From: Bacteroidota bacterium
GTDB taxonomy: Bacteria > Bacteroidota > Bacteroidia > Bacteroidales > JAAUTT01
Assembly (NCBI GenBank): GCA_023429135.1
Contig: JAEYWD010000102.1
Span: 1 to 64,000, forward strand
DNA: 64,000 nt
Direction: 5' to 3'
Under the pieces are notes generated by a model. It was not told where the DNA came from. It ran no database searches and saw only the letters and a list, made by a program, of their open reading frames with translations. The position numbers were made by a program, and so were the translations under genes. This document shows positions 1 to 8,460 of the stretch, one piece after another (within the stretch, counting starts at the first letter, position 1; every line of letters begins with the position of its first letter).

Positions 1-35
1 GCAAAATCCCCCTCCACCAAATATCATTAATTTAT

Positions 36-63
36 TGTCATTCTGAACGAAGTGAAAAATCTG
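36..63. repeat. Dispersed intergenic repeat fragment
   Basis: The stretch reads TGTCATTCTGAACGAAGTGA followed by AAAATCTG. It closely resembles a short intergenic repeat (TGTCATTCTGAGCGAAGCGA...) that I recall from many Bacteroidota and candidate-phylum genomes. It lies beyond the 3' end of the first gene. No second copy is visible in this window, so the assignment rests on memory of the motif. Confidence 0.4.
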
Positions 64-155
64 TTTGCTTTACGGACAAAATGACTATTAGAAGTCTTTA
101 AAAGCAAGTGTTCCTGACTGTTTACATGAAATCAAACAGATAGTCAGTTCAATTA

Positions 156-920
156 TCAGTTTTTCTGCAGAACATAATTCATGTACACATATTCGCGGTT
201 GAGGAATTGATTATATGTGGGAGACCCTACGGTTCCTGCAAAATTAAGCGCTACTTTACGCAGCATCCGGGGAGCAAGTTTCTTAACAAGCTGACGGCGG
301 CGAGTGTCGTCCAGATTTAGTGCATTAACAACCTGAGAGGTGATATCTTCTTCCTTAATTATCTTAAGTCCCGAATTAATTAATTGTTCCTGCAATTCAG
401 GAATCTCATAGTCATACCGAAAATCGGTAAACAAAAAATGGCCCCCTGGTTGAAGTACTCTGTGGACCTCGGCTAGAAACATTTTCATATCGGGATACCG
501 GTGCGACGATTCCACATTCATTACAACATCGAATGCATTGCTGTCAAGTGGAATTTGTTGCGCATCGCCCTGAATAAACTTCATCCCCGCAGAGTTATGG
601 CATTTATTTGAAAATGAAACTGCTCCATGATCCAAATCCATCCCGGTTGCCGACTGAGGATTAAATCTTCCGTTCACATACGCTAATCCTCCTCCCCGAC
701 CACTGCCAACTTCCAGAATATCTTTACCTTTTAGATCAACAGCGTCGGCAAGTAAATGGTACAATTGAACCGAATAACGATTAGCACTCTCTTCATAATT
801 CAGATCAACCTCTGCTCCATTGGAATATCCATAATTCATAAAAAGAACTTCGCCTTTTTTATCAACAGAATTCACATACCAGTACCATGTTCTAAAGATC
901 CATTCTCTAAAGCTTCCCAT
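156..920 (-). CDS. Class I SAM-dependent methyltransferase
   Basis: A 254-residue soluble protein predicted to transfer a methyl group from S-adenosylmethionine to an unidentified small molecule or lipid. SAM motif I is ILEVGSGRGGG (residues 68-78). It is followed by an acidic loop (GMDLDHGA), the GDAQQIPLDSNAFDVV motif and a typical post-motif (VLQPGGHFLFTDF), so this is a Methyltransf_11/25-type Rossmann fold. The N-terminal extension (MNYGYS and following) resembles methyltransferases of the sterol, phthiotriol and polyketide type, but substrate cannot be read from sequence. It stands alone on the minus strand, divergent from the DUF2807 gene. The start at 920 is the first Met of the frame; an internal Met at residue 28 is also possible. 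Confidence 0.85.
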   Translation of the reverse strand: MGSFREWIFRTWYWYVNSVDKKGEVLFMNYGYSNGAEVDLNYEESANRYSVQLYHLLADAVDLKGKDILEVGSGRGGGLAYVNGRFNPQSATGMDLDHGAVSFSNKCHNSAGMKFIQGDAQQIPLDSNAFDVVMNVESSHRYPDMKMFLAEVHRVLQPGGHFLFTDFRYDYEIPELQEQLINSGLKIIKEEDITSQVVNALNLDDTRRRQLVKKLAPRMLRKVALNFAGTVGSPTYNQFLNREYVYMNYVLQKN

Positions 921-1133
921 ATTAGTGTTTTGTGGTTTAAAATCTCCTCAACCTTTCCGCAAGATGCTATCCGAATTGTAATGGCATTTTCCGAAGAATA
1001 GTATTTGAACAAGATAAGGACAAATTTGAATTATTAACTTATGTTGGTCAATTATTACAAAAAGAATTAATATTTCATGCAGCAAATCAAAAAACCTTCG
1101 TCTATTAATTACAACTCACAAAAATCCCATCCA

Positions 1134-2099
1134 ATGAAAAAAATCTTTCTTTATAGCGCAATGATTGTCGCAACTATGTTGCTTGCAACGTCCACATCGT
1201 GTATTTCCTCGCAGTCGCCCTTTCCGGTTAAAGGAAGCGGTGATTTAACTGATAAAACATATAACATCACCGGCTTCGAAGGAGTAGATGTTTCGAGCGG
1301 TTTTGATGTTAACCTGGTTCAGGGAAACTCGGAAAAAGTTATTATCTCGGCACAGGAAAATTTGTTTGAATACATTTCGGTTAAAGTTGAAGATGGCGTA
1401 CTTAGAATAAGAATGGAGCGGAATGTAATTCAGACCAGAGGACTGAAAGCGAAGATATATCTGAAATCAATCAATTCTCTATCCGTTTCGGGTGGCGGCG
1501 ACGTTACTGCGGAAACAACCCTGGATGTTCCCCGGTTGGCAATTAACTTAAGCGGTGGTGGTGATATTGCAACCACATTAAAAACTGGTGAACTCGATTG
1601 CCGCATCAGCGGCGGCGGCGATGCCGACCTTAAAGGCGATATAACCAATTATCGCTTAAATATGAGTGGCGGTGGCGATCTTCAATCGGATGTGGCCACG
1701 CAGACAATTTCGTGCTCCATGAGCGGTGGTGGAGACTTCAAGCTAAAAAACAGCATCACCGCTAAAATGGCCGATATCAATATTTCAGGTGGCGGCGATC
1801 TGGATATAAATACAAATGCTGATGAGGTGAGATGTTCTGTTTCGGGTGGCGGCAATGCAACTTTAAACGGAAGTACCAGATTCCTGGATGTTGCAGTTAA
1901 TGGTGGTGGAGATGTAAATGCAGGTAATTTCAAAGCCGAAAAAGCAGCTTTCCGTGCAAACGGAGGATCTGATGTTCATATCAGCGCTACCTCGGAGCTA
2001 ACGGGGCAAATTTCGGGTGGAGGAAATGTATATTATTCAGGCAACCCTGTGGCTGTAAACATCGACGCCAAAGGCGGGTCGACAGTTCATAAAGAATAA
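1134..2099 (+). CDS. Head GIN domain (DUF2807) beta-helix protein, exported
   Basis: A 321-residue exported protein of the DUF2807 (putative auto-transporter adhesin, head GIN) family. I start it at the ATG at 1134, because MKKIFLYSAMIVATMLLATSTSC forms a signal peptide; an upstream in-frame ATG at 1077 would add 19 hydrophilic residues. The Cys after the hydrophobic core may be a lipobox, though LATSTSC is a weak match. From about residue 115 to the end there are eleven Ser/Asn-Gly-Gly-Gly-Asp-like turns spaced about 18-20 residues apart, which suggests one Gly-rich turn per rung of a right-handed beta-helix. The substrate or ligand is unknown. A hairpin terminator follows directly. Confidence 0.85.
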   Translation: MKKIFLYSAMIVATMLLATSTSCISSQSPFPVKGSGDLTDKTYNITGFEGVDVSSGFDVNLVQGNSEKVIISAQENLFEYISVKVEDGVLRIRMERNVIQTRGLKAKIYLKSINSLSVSGGGDVTAETTLDVPRLAINLSGGGDIATTLKTGELDCRISGGGDADLKGDITNYRLNMSGGGDLQSDVATQTISCSMSGGGDFKLKNSITAKMADINISGGGDLDINTNADEVRCSVSGGGNATLNGSTRFLDVAVNGGGDVNAGNFKAEKAAFRANGGSDVHISATSELTGQISGGGNVYYSGNPVAVNIDAKGGSTVHKE

Positions 2100-2117
2100 A
2101 GAGCAATGCTGATAAAA

Positions 2118-3578
2118 TCAGGGCGCAGTCGGAAGGCTGCGCTTTTTTTGTCGTATGTCCATAGCAACAAGCATGGCAGTATATCCCCAAACCAAAGCAG
2201 ATGCTTTATCGGTATCGAGAAAGTTATTCAGGATGCCGTGAATGTAATAAGTAATTAATCCAAGCGCTAGAGCAAGGGAAAAAATCCGTTCCTGCGAATA
2301 TGGTTCGGCAGCATAATAAACGCGGAAGCCAATCAGAATACTTGCAATTACCAGCACAATCATGATTACCATACCCGGAAGGCCCGACTCGGCCAAAGGT
2401 CCGATATATTCGCTATGCGCATTACCCCAGTCGCCCCGGTTGGTGCTGATAATTGTTTTTTCGCGCGAAGCCTGGAAGGGTGCATATTGAAACATATAGG
2501 TCCCTGGCCCCCACCCCACAACGGGTCGTTCGTGAAACATACGAAATGCTGAATTCCAGCGGTTAATGCGCTCGAGGTTGGAGGCATCGGTGCGGATGTT
2601 GGAAATAGATTCTATATGTTTGGTAATGTCTTTCGACGAATCCTGCTGGTTCCGTTCGAGTTTTAAAAATATGTCACTTCGATATAAATATAAAATTGAG
2701 GCTATTAGAAAAACTCCCAATCCAATTAACTTCCAGGAGACACGAAGTTTCACAATCACGAATATTACCGCAATGATAAAAATGCTGATCCATGCAGCCC
2801 GGGTGTAGGATAAAAGCAAAGCAAAGCAAAACACCGAAAATATAATCCACGCTAAAAGCCGCAGAGGAACTGAATATTTCTTAAATGATCCGAGCGCAGC
2901 GATTACCGGAATCAACATGGCAATAATAGCTCCATACGATGTATGGTCGCGGAAAAATGGGTGAGCAGCCCGGTAGGCCATCTGGTGACTAAAAAGTCCG
3001 AACTGCGAAAGATAAATAATGGCAGTGGCAACCACGATGAGCATAGGTGGAAGATAAACCCACATGTACCAACGCATCATTTTCCTTTTACGGAACATGG
3101 CGGCTGCAAGAAAATAGAAAGCCACCAGAAACCAGAGCCTCGATACCAGAAATTTAAAAGATACCAGAGGCATAGAGCTTGTAATGGTTGTTATAAACAT
3201 CCAGCATACCTGAATGTAAATAAGCCATGAAATGGGATGAGTAAGAATATCTCTGTCGAATTGCCTCTCGAGAATGATCCTGTAAAAGAAAATCAGCAGC
3301 ACCAGAATAAGAAGCGGTTCCGTAATTAACTGAAGATTAAAACCCAGTTGCGGATAATAATACTCCAATGGGACCGAAAGCGGGGTAAGAAATACGATGA
3401 AGAGAATAAACCTGTCGAGCGCTTTAATAGCAATATATGCGAAAATAAGGACAAAAGGCAGGCCCACAAACCAGAATATTTCAAAAGCCATCAGTATTGC
3501 GTTGATGGCAATAAATACCAGGCTCAGGATAAAAATGCCCTTATGTTCGGCATACGCCTTTTTTATTTCGGCCAGCAA
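2118..3578 (-). CDS. O-antigen ligase/polymerase family membrane protein (Wzy_C)
   Basis: A 486-residue protein with about 11-12 hydrophobic segments and a long extracytoplasmic loop, matching the O-antigen ligase/Wzy polymerase family (PF04932). Supporting motifs are SYTRAAW in the mid-protein helix and, in the large loop, RINRWNSAFRMFHERPVVGW...GNAHSEY, where the family carries its conserved Arg and His. It would join or polymerise undecaprenyl-linked glycans on the periplasmic face of the inner membrane. It begins 3 nt after the stop of the Wzz-like gene, so the two form an operon. No glycosyltransferases are next to it, so ligase versus polymerase cannot be decided. Its 3' end contains the terminator of the convergent DUF2807 gene. 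Confidence 0.85.
   Translation of the reverse strand: MLAEIKKAYAEHKGIFILSLVFIAINAILMAFEIFWFVGLPFVLIFAYIAIKALDRFILFIVFLTPLSVPLEYYYPQLGFNLQLITEPLLILVLLIFFYRIILERQFDRDILTHPISWLIYIQVCWMFITTITSSMPLVSFKFLVSRLWFLVAFYFLAAAMFRKRKMMRWYMWVYLPPMLIVVATAIIYLSQFGLFSHQMAYRAAHPFFRDHTSYGAIIAMLIPVIAALGSFKKYSVPLRLLAWIIFSVFCFALLLSYTRAAWISIFIIAVIFVIVKLRVSWKLIGLGVFLIASILYLYRSDIFLKLERNQQDSSKDITKHIESISNIRTDASNLERINRWNSAFRMFHERPVVGWGPGTYMFQYAPFQASREKTIISTNRGDWGNAHSEYIGPLAESGLPGMVIMIVLVIASILIGFRVYYAAEPYSQERIFSLALALGLITYYIHGILNNFLDTDKASALVWGYTAMLVAMDIRQKKRSLPTAP
2123..2149 (+). terminator. Rho-independent terminator of the DUF2807 gene
   Basis: An 8-bp stem (GCGCAGTC with GGCTGCGC, including one G-T pair) with a GGAA loop is followed by seven T. 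It lies 23 nt after the DUF2807 stop codon and inside the last codons of the convergent Wzy-like gene. Confidence 0.8.
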
Positions 3579-3581
3579 GGG

Positions 3582-4580
3582 TTAATTTTTTATACTGTCG
3601 CGGATTACAAAAGCAAGCAACGCAAGGAAGAAGGCTGATATTGACGAAATCAGCACAATAAGCGACCGTTTTGGATAAGCTTTTCGTTCCGATTCGTAAG
3701 CTTTATCCACAATATATTTGTAAGGAAGGTTCTGTTCGGCATCCACCCTGGCTTCCATGTACTTCTGTCGAACAAGGCTGAGGCGTTCGGTTTCCGATTT
3801 CAACAGATTACGGAGCGAAACATAAGCGCTGCCATATTTCGCCAGAATAGCCAGTTTGTTTTCGAGCGACCTCACCGGTTTGCCATCGGCCAAAGCTTTA
3901 GCATAAGCGTCGTTAAAAACCTGGGCTTGCGATTCGTAATCCATCACTCCGGTTTTCATAATAAAGGTGAGCGAATCTTCCATTTTTCGCATATCTTTTT
4001 CAAGATCCAGATATTCCTTTTCGACTATAGCAAGAGCTTTACGGGCACGTTCTTTCTGCATGGCGTTCATAACCGTATCCACCTGATTGGCAATTTCGTT
4101 GGCAATATTTGCGGCCATCGCCGGGTCTTTATCCAGAACCTCAATAACTACCGACATAAACTCGGTACGCCTGAACTTAATATTGCTTTTGAAATTGCCC
4201 TGAAGCGAGGTTTTCGCATATTTGCTCGTGGTATCTATTTCGTAATGCTTGTATAAATTGAATTTCCGGATGATACTTGCTTTAATGGCTTCGGAATTCA
4301 ATACCTGCATCAACTGCTCCGATTCGGCTTCTTTTCCAAAACCCATGATGTCTTCGGTATAAAGGCTGGAGCTCGAAAGCAAACCTTTGGAAACGCCGGT
4401 TGTGTTCGTAGGAAACATTACCACTGACGACTTAAACTTTGGCGTGATGGTTAACGCGACAATTGCAGACACAAGGGCTGCAACAAGCGTTATGGCTATA
4501 AGCGGAACACGTTTACCCCATAAATAGGTAATGAAGTCGGTGGAGTTGAAATTAAACTGGTCTTTTTTCTTTTTCGACAT
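3582..4580 (-). CDS. Wzz/GNVR-type polysaccharide chain-length determinant
   Basis: A 332-residue inner-membrane protein with two flanking TM segments (about residues 34-52 and 307-326) around a long, largely helical periplasmic domain. That is the architecture of Wzz/polysaccharide co-polymerases. The periplasmic part shows VVMFPTNTTGVSKGL near the first TM and a coiled-coil stretch (KALAIVEKEYLDLEKDMRKM). There is no C-terminal tyrosine-kinase domain. Paired with the Wzy-like gene 3 nt downstream, it probably sets the length of an exported polysaccharide. Confidence 0.85.
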   Translation of the reverse strand: MSKKKKDQFNFNSTDFITYLWGKRVPLIAITLVAALVSAIVALTITPKFKSSVVMFPTNTTGVSKGLLSSSSLYTEDIMGFGKEAESEQLMQVLNSEAIKASIIRKFNLYKHYEIDTTSKYAKTSLQGNFKSNIKFRRTEFMSVVIEVLDKDPAMAANIANEIANQVDTVMNAMQKERARKALAIVEKEYLDLEKDMRKMEDSLTFIMKTGVMDYESQAQVFNDAYAKALADGKPVRSLENKLAILAKYGSAYVSLRNLLKSETERLSLVRQKYMEARVDAEQNLPYKYIVDKAYESERKAYPKRSLIVLISSISAFFLALLAFVIRDSIKN

Positions 4581-4626
4581 AAGTAGCTATATGTTTAGTT
4601 TCTTGACAAGGACTTCATTTTTTACA

Positions 4627-4660
4627 CCCCTCTCCTGCAGGAGAGGGGCCGGGGGTGAGG
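4627..4660. repeat. Palindromic intergenic repeat (CCCCTCTCC type)
   Basis: Positions 4627-4648 form a perfect 22-bp palindrome (CCCCTCTCCTG followed by its reverse complement), followed by CCGGGGGTGAGG. This composite resembles a dispersed intergenic element I recall from Bacteroidota and cyanobacteria. It sits between tyrS and the wzz-like gene and could fold as a hairpin that ends tyrS transcripts, although no T-run follows on the minus strand. Confidence 0.65.
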
Positions 4661-4661
4661 C

Positions 4662-5939
4662 TTATATCACTTTTATCAATACATAATTCTTTTTCCCTTT
4701 CTGAACGAGCAGGTATTTCCTGTTAATCAGATCGGAAGCAGAAACGGTAACTTCAATGGAGGCTACTTTATTTTTATTTAACCCCAAACCGCCACCTTCG
4801 ACCATCCGGCGAGCTTCGCCTTTTGATGGGAAAACTTTGCTATGGGTACAGATAAGTTCCAGAATGTTTACACCTTTTTCAATCTCGGTCCGTTCAACTT
4901 CAAACATTGGAACACCGTCGAAAACAGCGAGAAAAGTTTGTTCGTCGAGTTTGGCAAGTGTTTCGGATGTGCCGGCACCAAAAAGAATCTGGGTAGCATC
5001 TTCGGCAGTCTGCAGTTGCTCTTCACCATGAACCATGGTAGTAAGTTCACGGGCAAGGGTTTTCTGCATTAAACGGAGATGAGGAGCTTGCTGATGTTCG
5101 TTCCAGAGTCCTTCCATTTTCTCGGGACGGAGCAGGGTAAATATTTTCATGTATTTGAAAGCATCGTCGTCCGAAACATTCATCCAGAACTGATAAAACT
5201 GGTATGGGGATGTTTTTTGAGGATCGAGCCAAACGTTACCTTTTTCGGTTTTGCCAAATTTTCCACCATCGGATTTGGTAATGAGCGGGCAAGTAAGGGC
5301 GAAGGCCTCTCCATTTGCTTTGCGGCGGATAAGTTCGGTGCCTGTAACAATGTTTCCCCACTGGTCGGAACCGCCCATCTGGAGCTTACAGTTCTTATGT
5401 TCGTAAAGGTGAAGAAAATCGTATCCCTGAACCAACTGATAGGTAAATTCGGTAAACGACAAACCCGTTTCGAGACGTTTTTTTACCGAATCCTTGGCCA
5501 TCATGTAATTAACCGAAATATGCTTGCCAACGTCGCGGATAAAATCCAGGAAACTAAATTCCTTCATCCAGTCGTAATTGTTTACAATTTCAGCTTGGTT
5601 GGGAATATTGCCAAAATCGAGAAAACGACCCAGTTGTTTTTTTATAGCCAGAAGGTTATTATCGATTGTTTCTGCGGTAAGCAGGTTACGTTCTTCCGAT
5701 TTTCCGGAAGGGTCGCCAATCATACCGGTTGCCCCACCAACAAGTACAATGGGTTTGTGGCCGGCCATCTGTAAATGCTTCAATAACATTACCGAAACCA
5801 GGTGACCAATATGCAGTGAGTCGGCTGTTGGATCGATACCCACGTAAGCCGTTGTCATTTCTTTCATTAGCTGTTCCTCGGTGCCGGGCATATAATCGTG
5901 CACCATCCCTCTCCATTTAAGCTCTTCAAAAAAATTCAT
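4662..5939 (-). CDS. tyrS: Tyrosyl-tRNA synthetase
   Basis: A 425-residue cytoplasmic class I aminoacyl-tRNA synthetase that charges tRNA-Tyr. The HIGH signature is intact (SLHIGHLVS, His43-His46), as are the Tyr-binding region (YDFLHLYEHKNCKLQMGGSDQWGN) and the KMSKS-equivalent in its usual bacterial TyrRS form (GGKFGKTEKGNVWLD). The C-terminal 80 residues form an S4-like RNA-binding domain (EARRMVEGGGLGLNKNKV). Length is normal for the TyrZ/TyrS group. A perfect -7 box (TATATTTG) lies about 36-43 nt upstream of the start. No T-box leader is seen. Confidence 0.97.
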   Translation of the reverse strand: MNFFEELKWRGMVHDYMPGTEEQLMKEMTTAYVGIDPTADSLHIGHLVSVMLLKHLQMAGHKPIVLVGGATGMIGDPSGKSEERNLLTAETIDNNLLAIKKQLGRFLDFGNIPNQAEIVNNYDWMKEFSFLDFIRDVGKHISVNYMMAKDSVKKRLETGLSFTEFTYQLVQGYDFLHLYEHKNCKLQMGGSDQWGNIVTGTELIRRKANGEAFALTCPLITKSDGGKFGKTEKGNVWLDPQKTSPYQFYQFWMNVSDDDAFKYMKIFTLLRPEKMEGLWNEHQQAPHLRLMQKTLARELTTMVHGEEQLQTAEDATQILFGAGTSETLAKLDEQTFLAVFDGVPMFEVERTEIEKGVNILELICTHSKVFPSKGEARRMVEGGGLGLNKNKVASIEVTVSASDLINRKYLLVQKGKKNYVLIKVI

Positions 5940-5974
5940 ATAGAAATTGCGGTTTATTATTCAAAAAGATCAGG

Positions 5975-5982
5975 CAAATATA
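5975..5982 (-). promoter_or_regulatory. Putative Bacteroidota -7 box for tyrS
   Basis: Read on the minus strand the sequence is TATATTTG, an exact match to the Bacteroidota sigma-ABfr -7 consensus TAnnTTTG. It implies a leader of roughly 30 nt before the tyrS ATG. No clear -33 TTTG is seen. Confidence 0.5.
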
Positions 5983-6164
5983 ACAGACCCATTGGAATAT
6001 AAAAAATAGAGCCGCAGTTTTGAGGTCGATTCGCGAATTAGCAAAAATGAGGTAACTTTCAGATATTTATTAACCCACAATAATTGCAAAATACCTTCCT
6101 GTTTCATCAACATATATAATTAATTGCTTAACTTTAACTTACTACTAATAAATCAGTATTAACC

Positions 6165-6836
6165 ATGACGACCATAACCCACCAGCAGAATAAGTTAATG
6201 GAAGCTCTGATCCAGGCAGACAAAGAAATGGCAATTGAAATTATTTCGGAATGGGCCCAAATACATACCTTTAAAAATACACTTATTAGTTTGTTCCAGC
6301 CTGTGCTCGACAGGTTTGGGGAATTGTGGTTTAAAGGTGAGATCTCGCTTGCACAGGGATATGTGGCTGGTCTTATTGCCGAAGAAGTCTTTGTGATAGC
6401 TTCAGAATCGGGAGAATTCAAAAAAGAAGATGTTGATAAAAGTAAAGTTGCTGTTATAGGAAATGCTGAGGACGATTATCATGCTTTGGGCCGAAAATTG
6501 CTTGTAACATTTCTGAAAATGGCAGGCTGGCAAATTCATGATTTAGGAAATGATGTTGTTGCCAAAGATTTTGTTGATAAGGCAGTTGAAACGGATGCAT
6601 CGGTAATTGGAGTTTCGGCCATGATGTTTACAACGGCAAATAATATCCGAAAAATACGTGATGAACTGGATGCCCGAAACCTGACAGGAAAAATTCAGCT
6701 TGCCGTAGGAGGAGCAATATTCAGGCTGCGACCTGAGTTATGTCGCGAGGTAGGTGGCGATGGAACTGTAGACAATGCTCTGGAAGCAAACGATTTATTT
6801 ATGAAGCTCAAAGAAGTATCAGCACGGTATAAATAA
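6165..6836 (+). CDS. Corrinoid (B12)-binding protein, MtaC/MtbC-like
   Basis: A 223-residue cytoplasmic corrinoid carrier. Residues about 10-85 form the helical cap domain of the methionine-synthase/MtaC type. Residues about 90-215 form the B12-binding Rossmann domain with the base-off/His-on motif DxHxxG as DYHALG (Asp104, His106, Gly109), an SxL-like VSAMMF segment and the GG motif VGGAIF. Family members shuttle methyl groups between a substrate-specific methyltransferase and a UroD-fold methyltransferase. It is the first gene of a four-gene operon (7 nt to the next gene, which is a UroD-family protein). No substrate-specific MtaB/MttB partner is present in the window, so the methyl donor is unknown. 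The oxidised Co(I) reactivator RamA is also absent here. Confidence 0.9.
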   Translation: MTTITHQQNKLMEALIQADKEMAIEIISEWAQIHTFKNTLISLFQPVLDRFGELWFKGEISLAQGYVAGLIAEEVFVIASESGEFKKEDVDKSKVAVIGNAEDDYHALGRKLLVTFLKMAGWQIHDLGNDVVAKDFVDKAVETDASVIGVSAMMFTTANNIRKIRDELDARNLTGKIQLAVGGAIFRLRPELCREVGGDGTVDNALEANDLFMKLKEVSARYK

Positions 6837-6843
6837 AAAGAGG

Positions 6844-7869
6844 ATGAACAGCATAGAAAGGGTTTTTGCAGCAGTAACGGGAGCTGTCCCCGACAGAACA
6901 CCTGTTTCACTAACTGCTTCGTTATATGGAGCCGCTTTATTAAAATGTCCGTTAACTGAATATTATCGTAAACCTCATCTTTATGCTGAAGGTCAATCGC
7001 TGGTAACCAACCGTTGCAATACCGACATCATATTTTCTCCGTTTGCTTTTTCCCTGTTTGCTGAAGCATGCGGTGCCAAAGTTTCAATTTCAGATAAAGC
7101 TGCACCGGTTGTAAAAGAACATATTCCATACACCCCAGGAGAACATATAAGCTTCGATGTTAAAAAACTACTCTCCCATCCGGCTTCGGAGTATCTGCTC
7201 GAATCGGTTTCGCAACTGGCAAAAACAGTAGGCAAAGAAAAAATTATTGCAGCTATCAATAGCTCACCATGCGATTTACCTGCCATGGTTTTTGGAATTG
7301 ACAAATGGCTTCACACTTTGCTTTTTCACCGGGAACAAGCAATAAGCATTATTAATAATCTAGGCGAATATTTTATTGAAATGTCGGGGCAAATGTACCA
7401 ACAAGGCGCACATCTGGTAGCGACCACGGTAAATTTCACGAATCCGCAGATTGTCACTGCTCCCATCTCTGCTTATGTTATACCTCTGCTAACAGAAATG
7501 TTTTTAAAAGTTGAAGGAATAAAAGTAATTCACCATGGAGGCCCGGTTTTTGGTGAGTTTGTAAAAAAATATGTGCACCTTAACGGAACAGTAGGTTTTG
7601 TAATCAGTCCAAATGATAAAATTAAAGATATACGACCTCTTGTGGATGGCAAAACCATTCTGGGAAATATCGACGGACCGTTTGTTTATAAACAATCGGC
7701 CGATGCAGTTTATAAAAAATGTTTACAGATTTTGAAAGAGAATGAGGGTAATACCCGTTTTATCCTTAGTTCTTCGAATGCCGATCTTACTTACGAAACT
7801 CCTTTGGAGAACATTCTCGCCGTAAGCAGGGCTGCCGAAGACTATTCAGCAAATAACCGGGTTAATTAA
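6844..7869 (+). CDS. Uroporphyrinogen decarboxylase-family methyltransferase (MtaA/CmuA-like), zinc cysteines missing
   Basis: A 341-residue TIM-barrel protein of the UroD superfamily, closer to the methylcobamide methyltransferases MtaA/MtbA than to HemE. It opens with ERVFAAVTGAVPDRTPV as in that group and ends with TPLENILA. In MtaA/MtbA the catalytic zinc is bound by a His-x-Cys-xn-Cys set, the first two as HxCG. The equivalent here is His230-His231-Gly232-Gly233, and the segment that should carry the second Cys (about 309-312) reads SSSN. Both thiolates therefore look lost, while their spacing is kept. It lies between the corrinoid protein and DUF1638, so a role in corrinoid methyl chemistry is likely. 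Catalytic competence is doubtful, and a sensory or altered-metal role is possible. Confidence 0.85.
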   Translation: MNSIERVFAAVTGAVPDRTPVSLTASLYGAALLKCPLTEYYRKPHLYAEGQSLVTNRCNTDIIFSPFAFSLFAEACGAKVSISDKAAPVVKEHIPYTPGEHISFDVKKLLSHPASEYLLESVSQLAKTVGKEKIIAAINSSPCDLPAMVFGIDKWLHTLLFHREQAISIINNLGEYFIEMSGQMYQQGAHLVATTVNFTNPQIVTAPISAYVIPLLTEMFLKVEGIKVIHHGGPVFGEFVKKYVHLNGTVGFVISPNDKIKDIRPLVDGKTILGNIDGPFVYKQSADAVYKKCLQILKENEGNTRFILSSSNADLTYETPLENILAVSRAAEDYSANNRVN

Positions 7870-7878
7870 GATGTTTGG

Positions 7879-8460
7879 ATGGGGAAAAAGATTTTAATAA
7901 TTGCATGCAGCATTTTTAAACGCGAACTTGAGCATTTAAAAGAAACCGGCCTTCTCGATTCAGAGCTTCTTTACCTCAATTCGATGCTCCATATGCACCC
8001 CAAAAAACTTGGAAAGCTTCTGGAACAAACATTGACAAAGCATAAAGACCGGAAAATAGTTTTATTATACGGCGACTGCCATTCGCACATGATGGACACG
8101 GAAACAGAACATATAAAAAAAGTAAATGGAATTAACTGCTGTGAGATTTTTCTTGGCGCCGAACGATATTTTAAATTACGAAAACAAGGCGCTTTTATTC
8201 TATTGCCTGAATGGCTGGAACGCTGGCGCGAAATTTTTCAGGATGAACTTGGTTTTAAAGATGAGCATATTGCACAAAGATTTATGAACGATTTTCATAA
8301 AAATCTGGTTTATATTGATACAGGAATAACCGAAGTGCCCTTGGAAAAAATTGATCAAATAAGCAGCTTTACAGGTTTAAAGTGTCATATCGAATCCTGT
8401 TCAGGTAAAAATCTGCTAAATGAAATTTTAAAAACCGTTAAAAAGCTTTCTGATGATTAA
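7879..8460 (+). CDS. DUF1638 domain-containing protein
   Basis: A 193-residue soluble protein that I assign to DUF1638 (PF07796) from its layout: IIACSIFKRELEHL at the N-terminus, VLLYGDCHSHM in the middle, then CCEIFLGAERYFKLRKQGAFILLPEWLERW. Cysteines at the ends of strands (IIAC, YGDC, NCCEIF, HIESC) could form a metal site. DUF1638 genes recur beside corrinoid protein and methyltransferase genes in methanogens and anaerobes, but I know of no established biochemical function. It begins 9 nt after the UroD-family gene, and its last 8 nt overlap the sensor-kinase start, which indicates translational coupling. Confidence 0.75.
   Translation: MGKKILIIACSIFKRELEHLKETGLLDSELLYLNSMLHMHPKKLGKLLEQTLTKHKDRKIVLLYGDCHSHMMDTETEHIKKVNGINCCEIFLGAERYFKLRKQGAFILLPEWLERWREIFQDELGFKDEHIAQRFMNDFHKNLVYIDTGITEVPLEKIDQISSFTGLKCHIESCSGKNLLNEILKTVKKLSDD

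Noticed and set aside
1430..1933. Pro-rich minus-strand reading frames inside the DUF2807 gene
   Set aside because: They are the antisense of the Gly-rich SGGGD codons and have no family features.
6844..7869. HemE (heme biosynthesis uroporphyrinogen decarboxylase)
   Set aside because: The HemE N-terminal motif PVWxMRQAGR is absent and the context is corrinoid chemistry, not heme synthesis.
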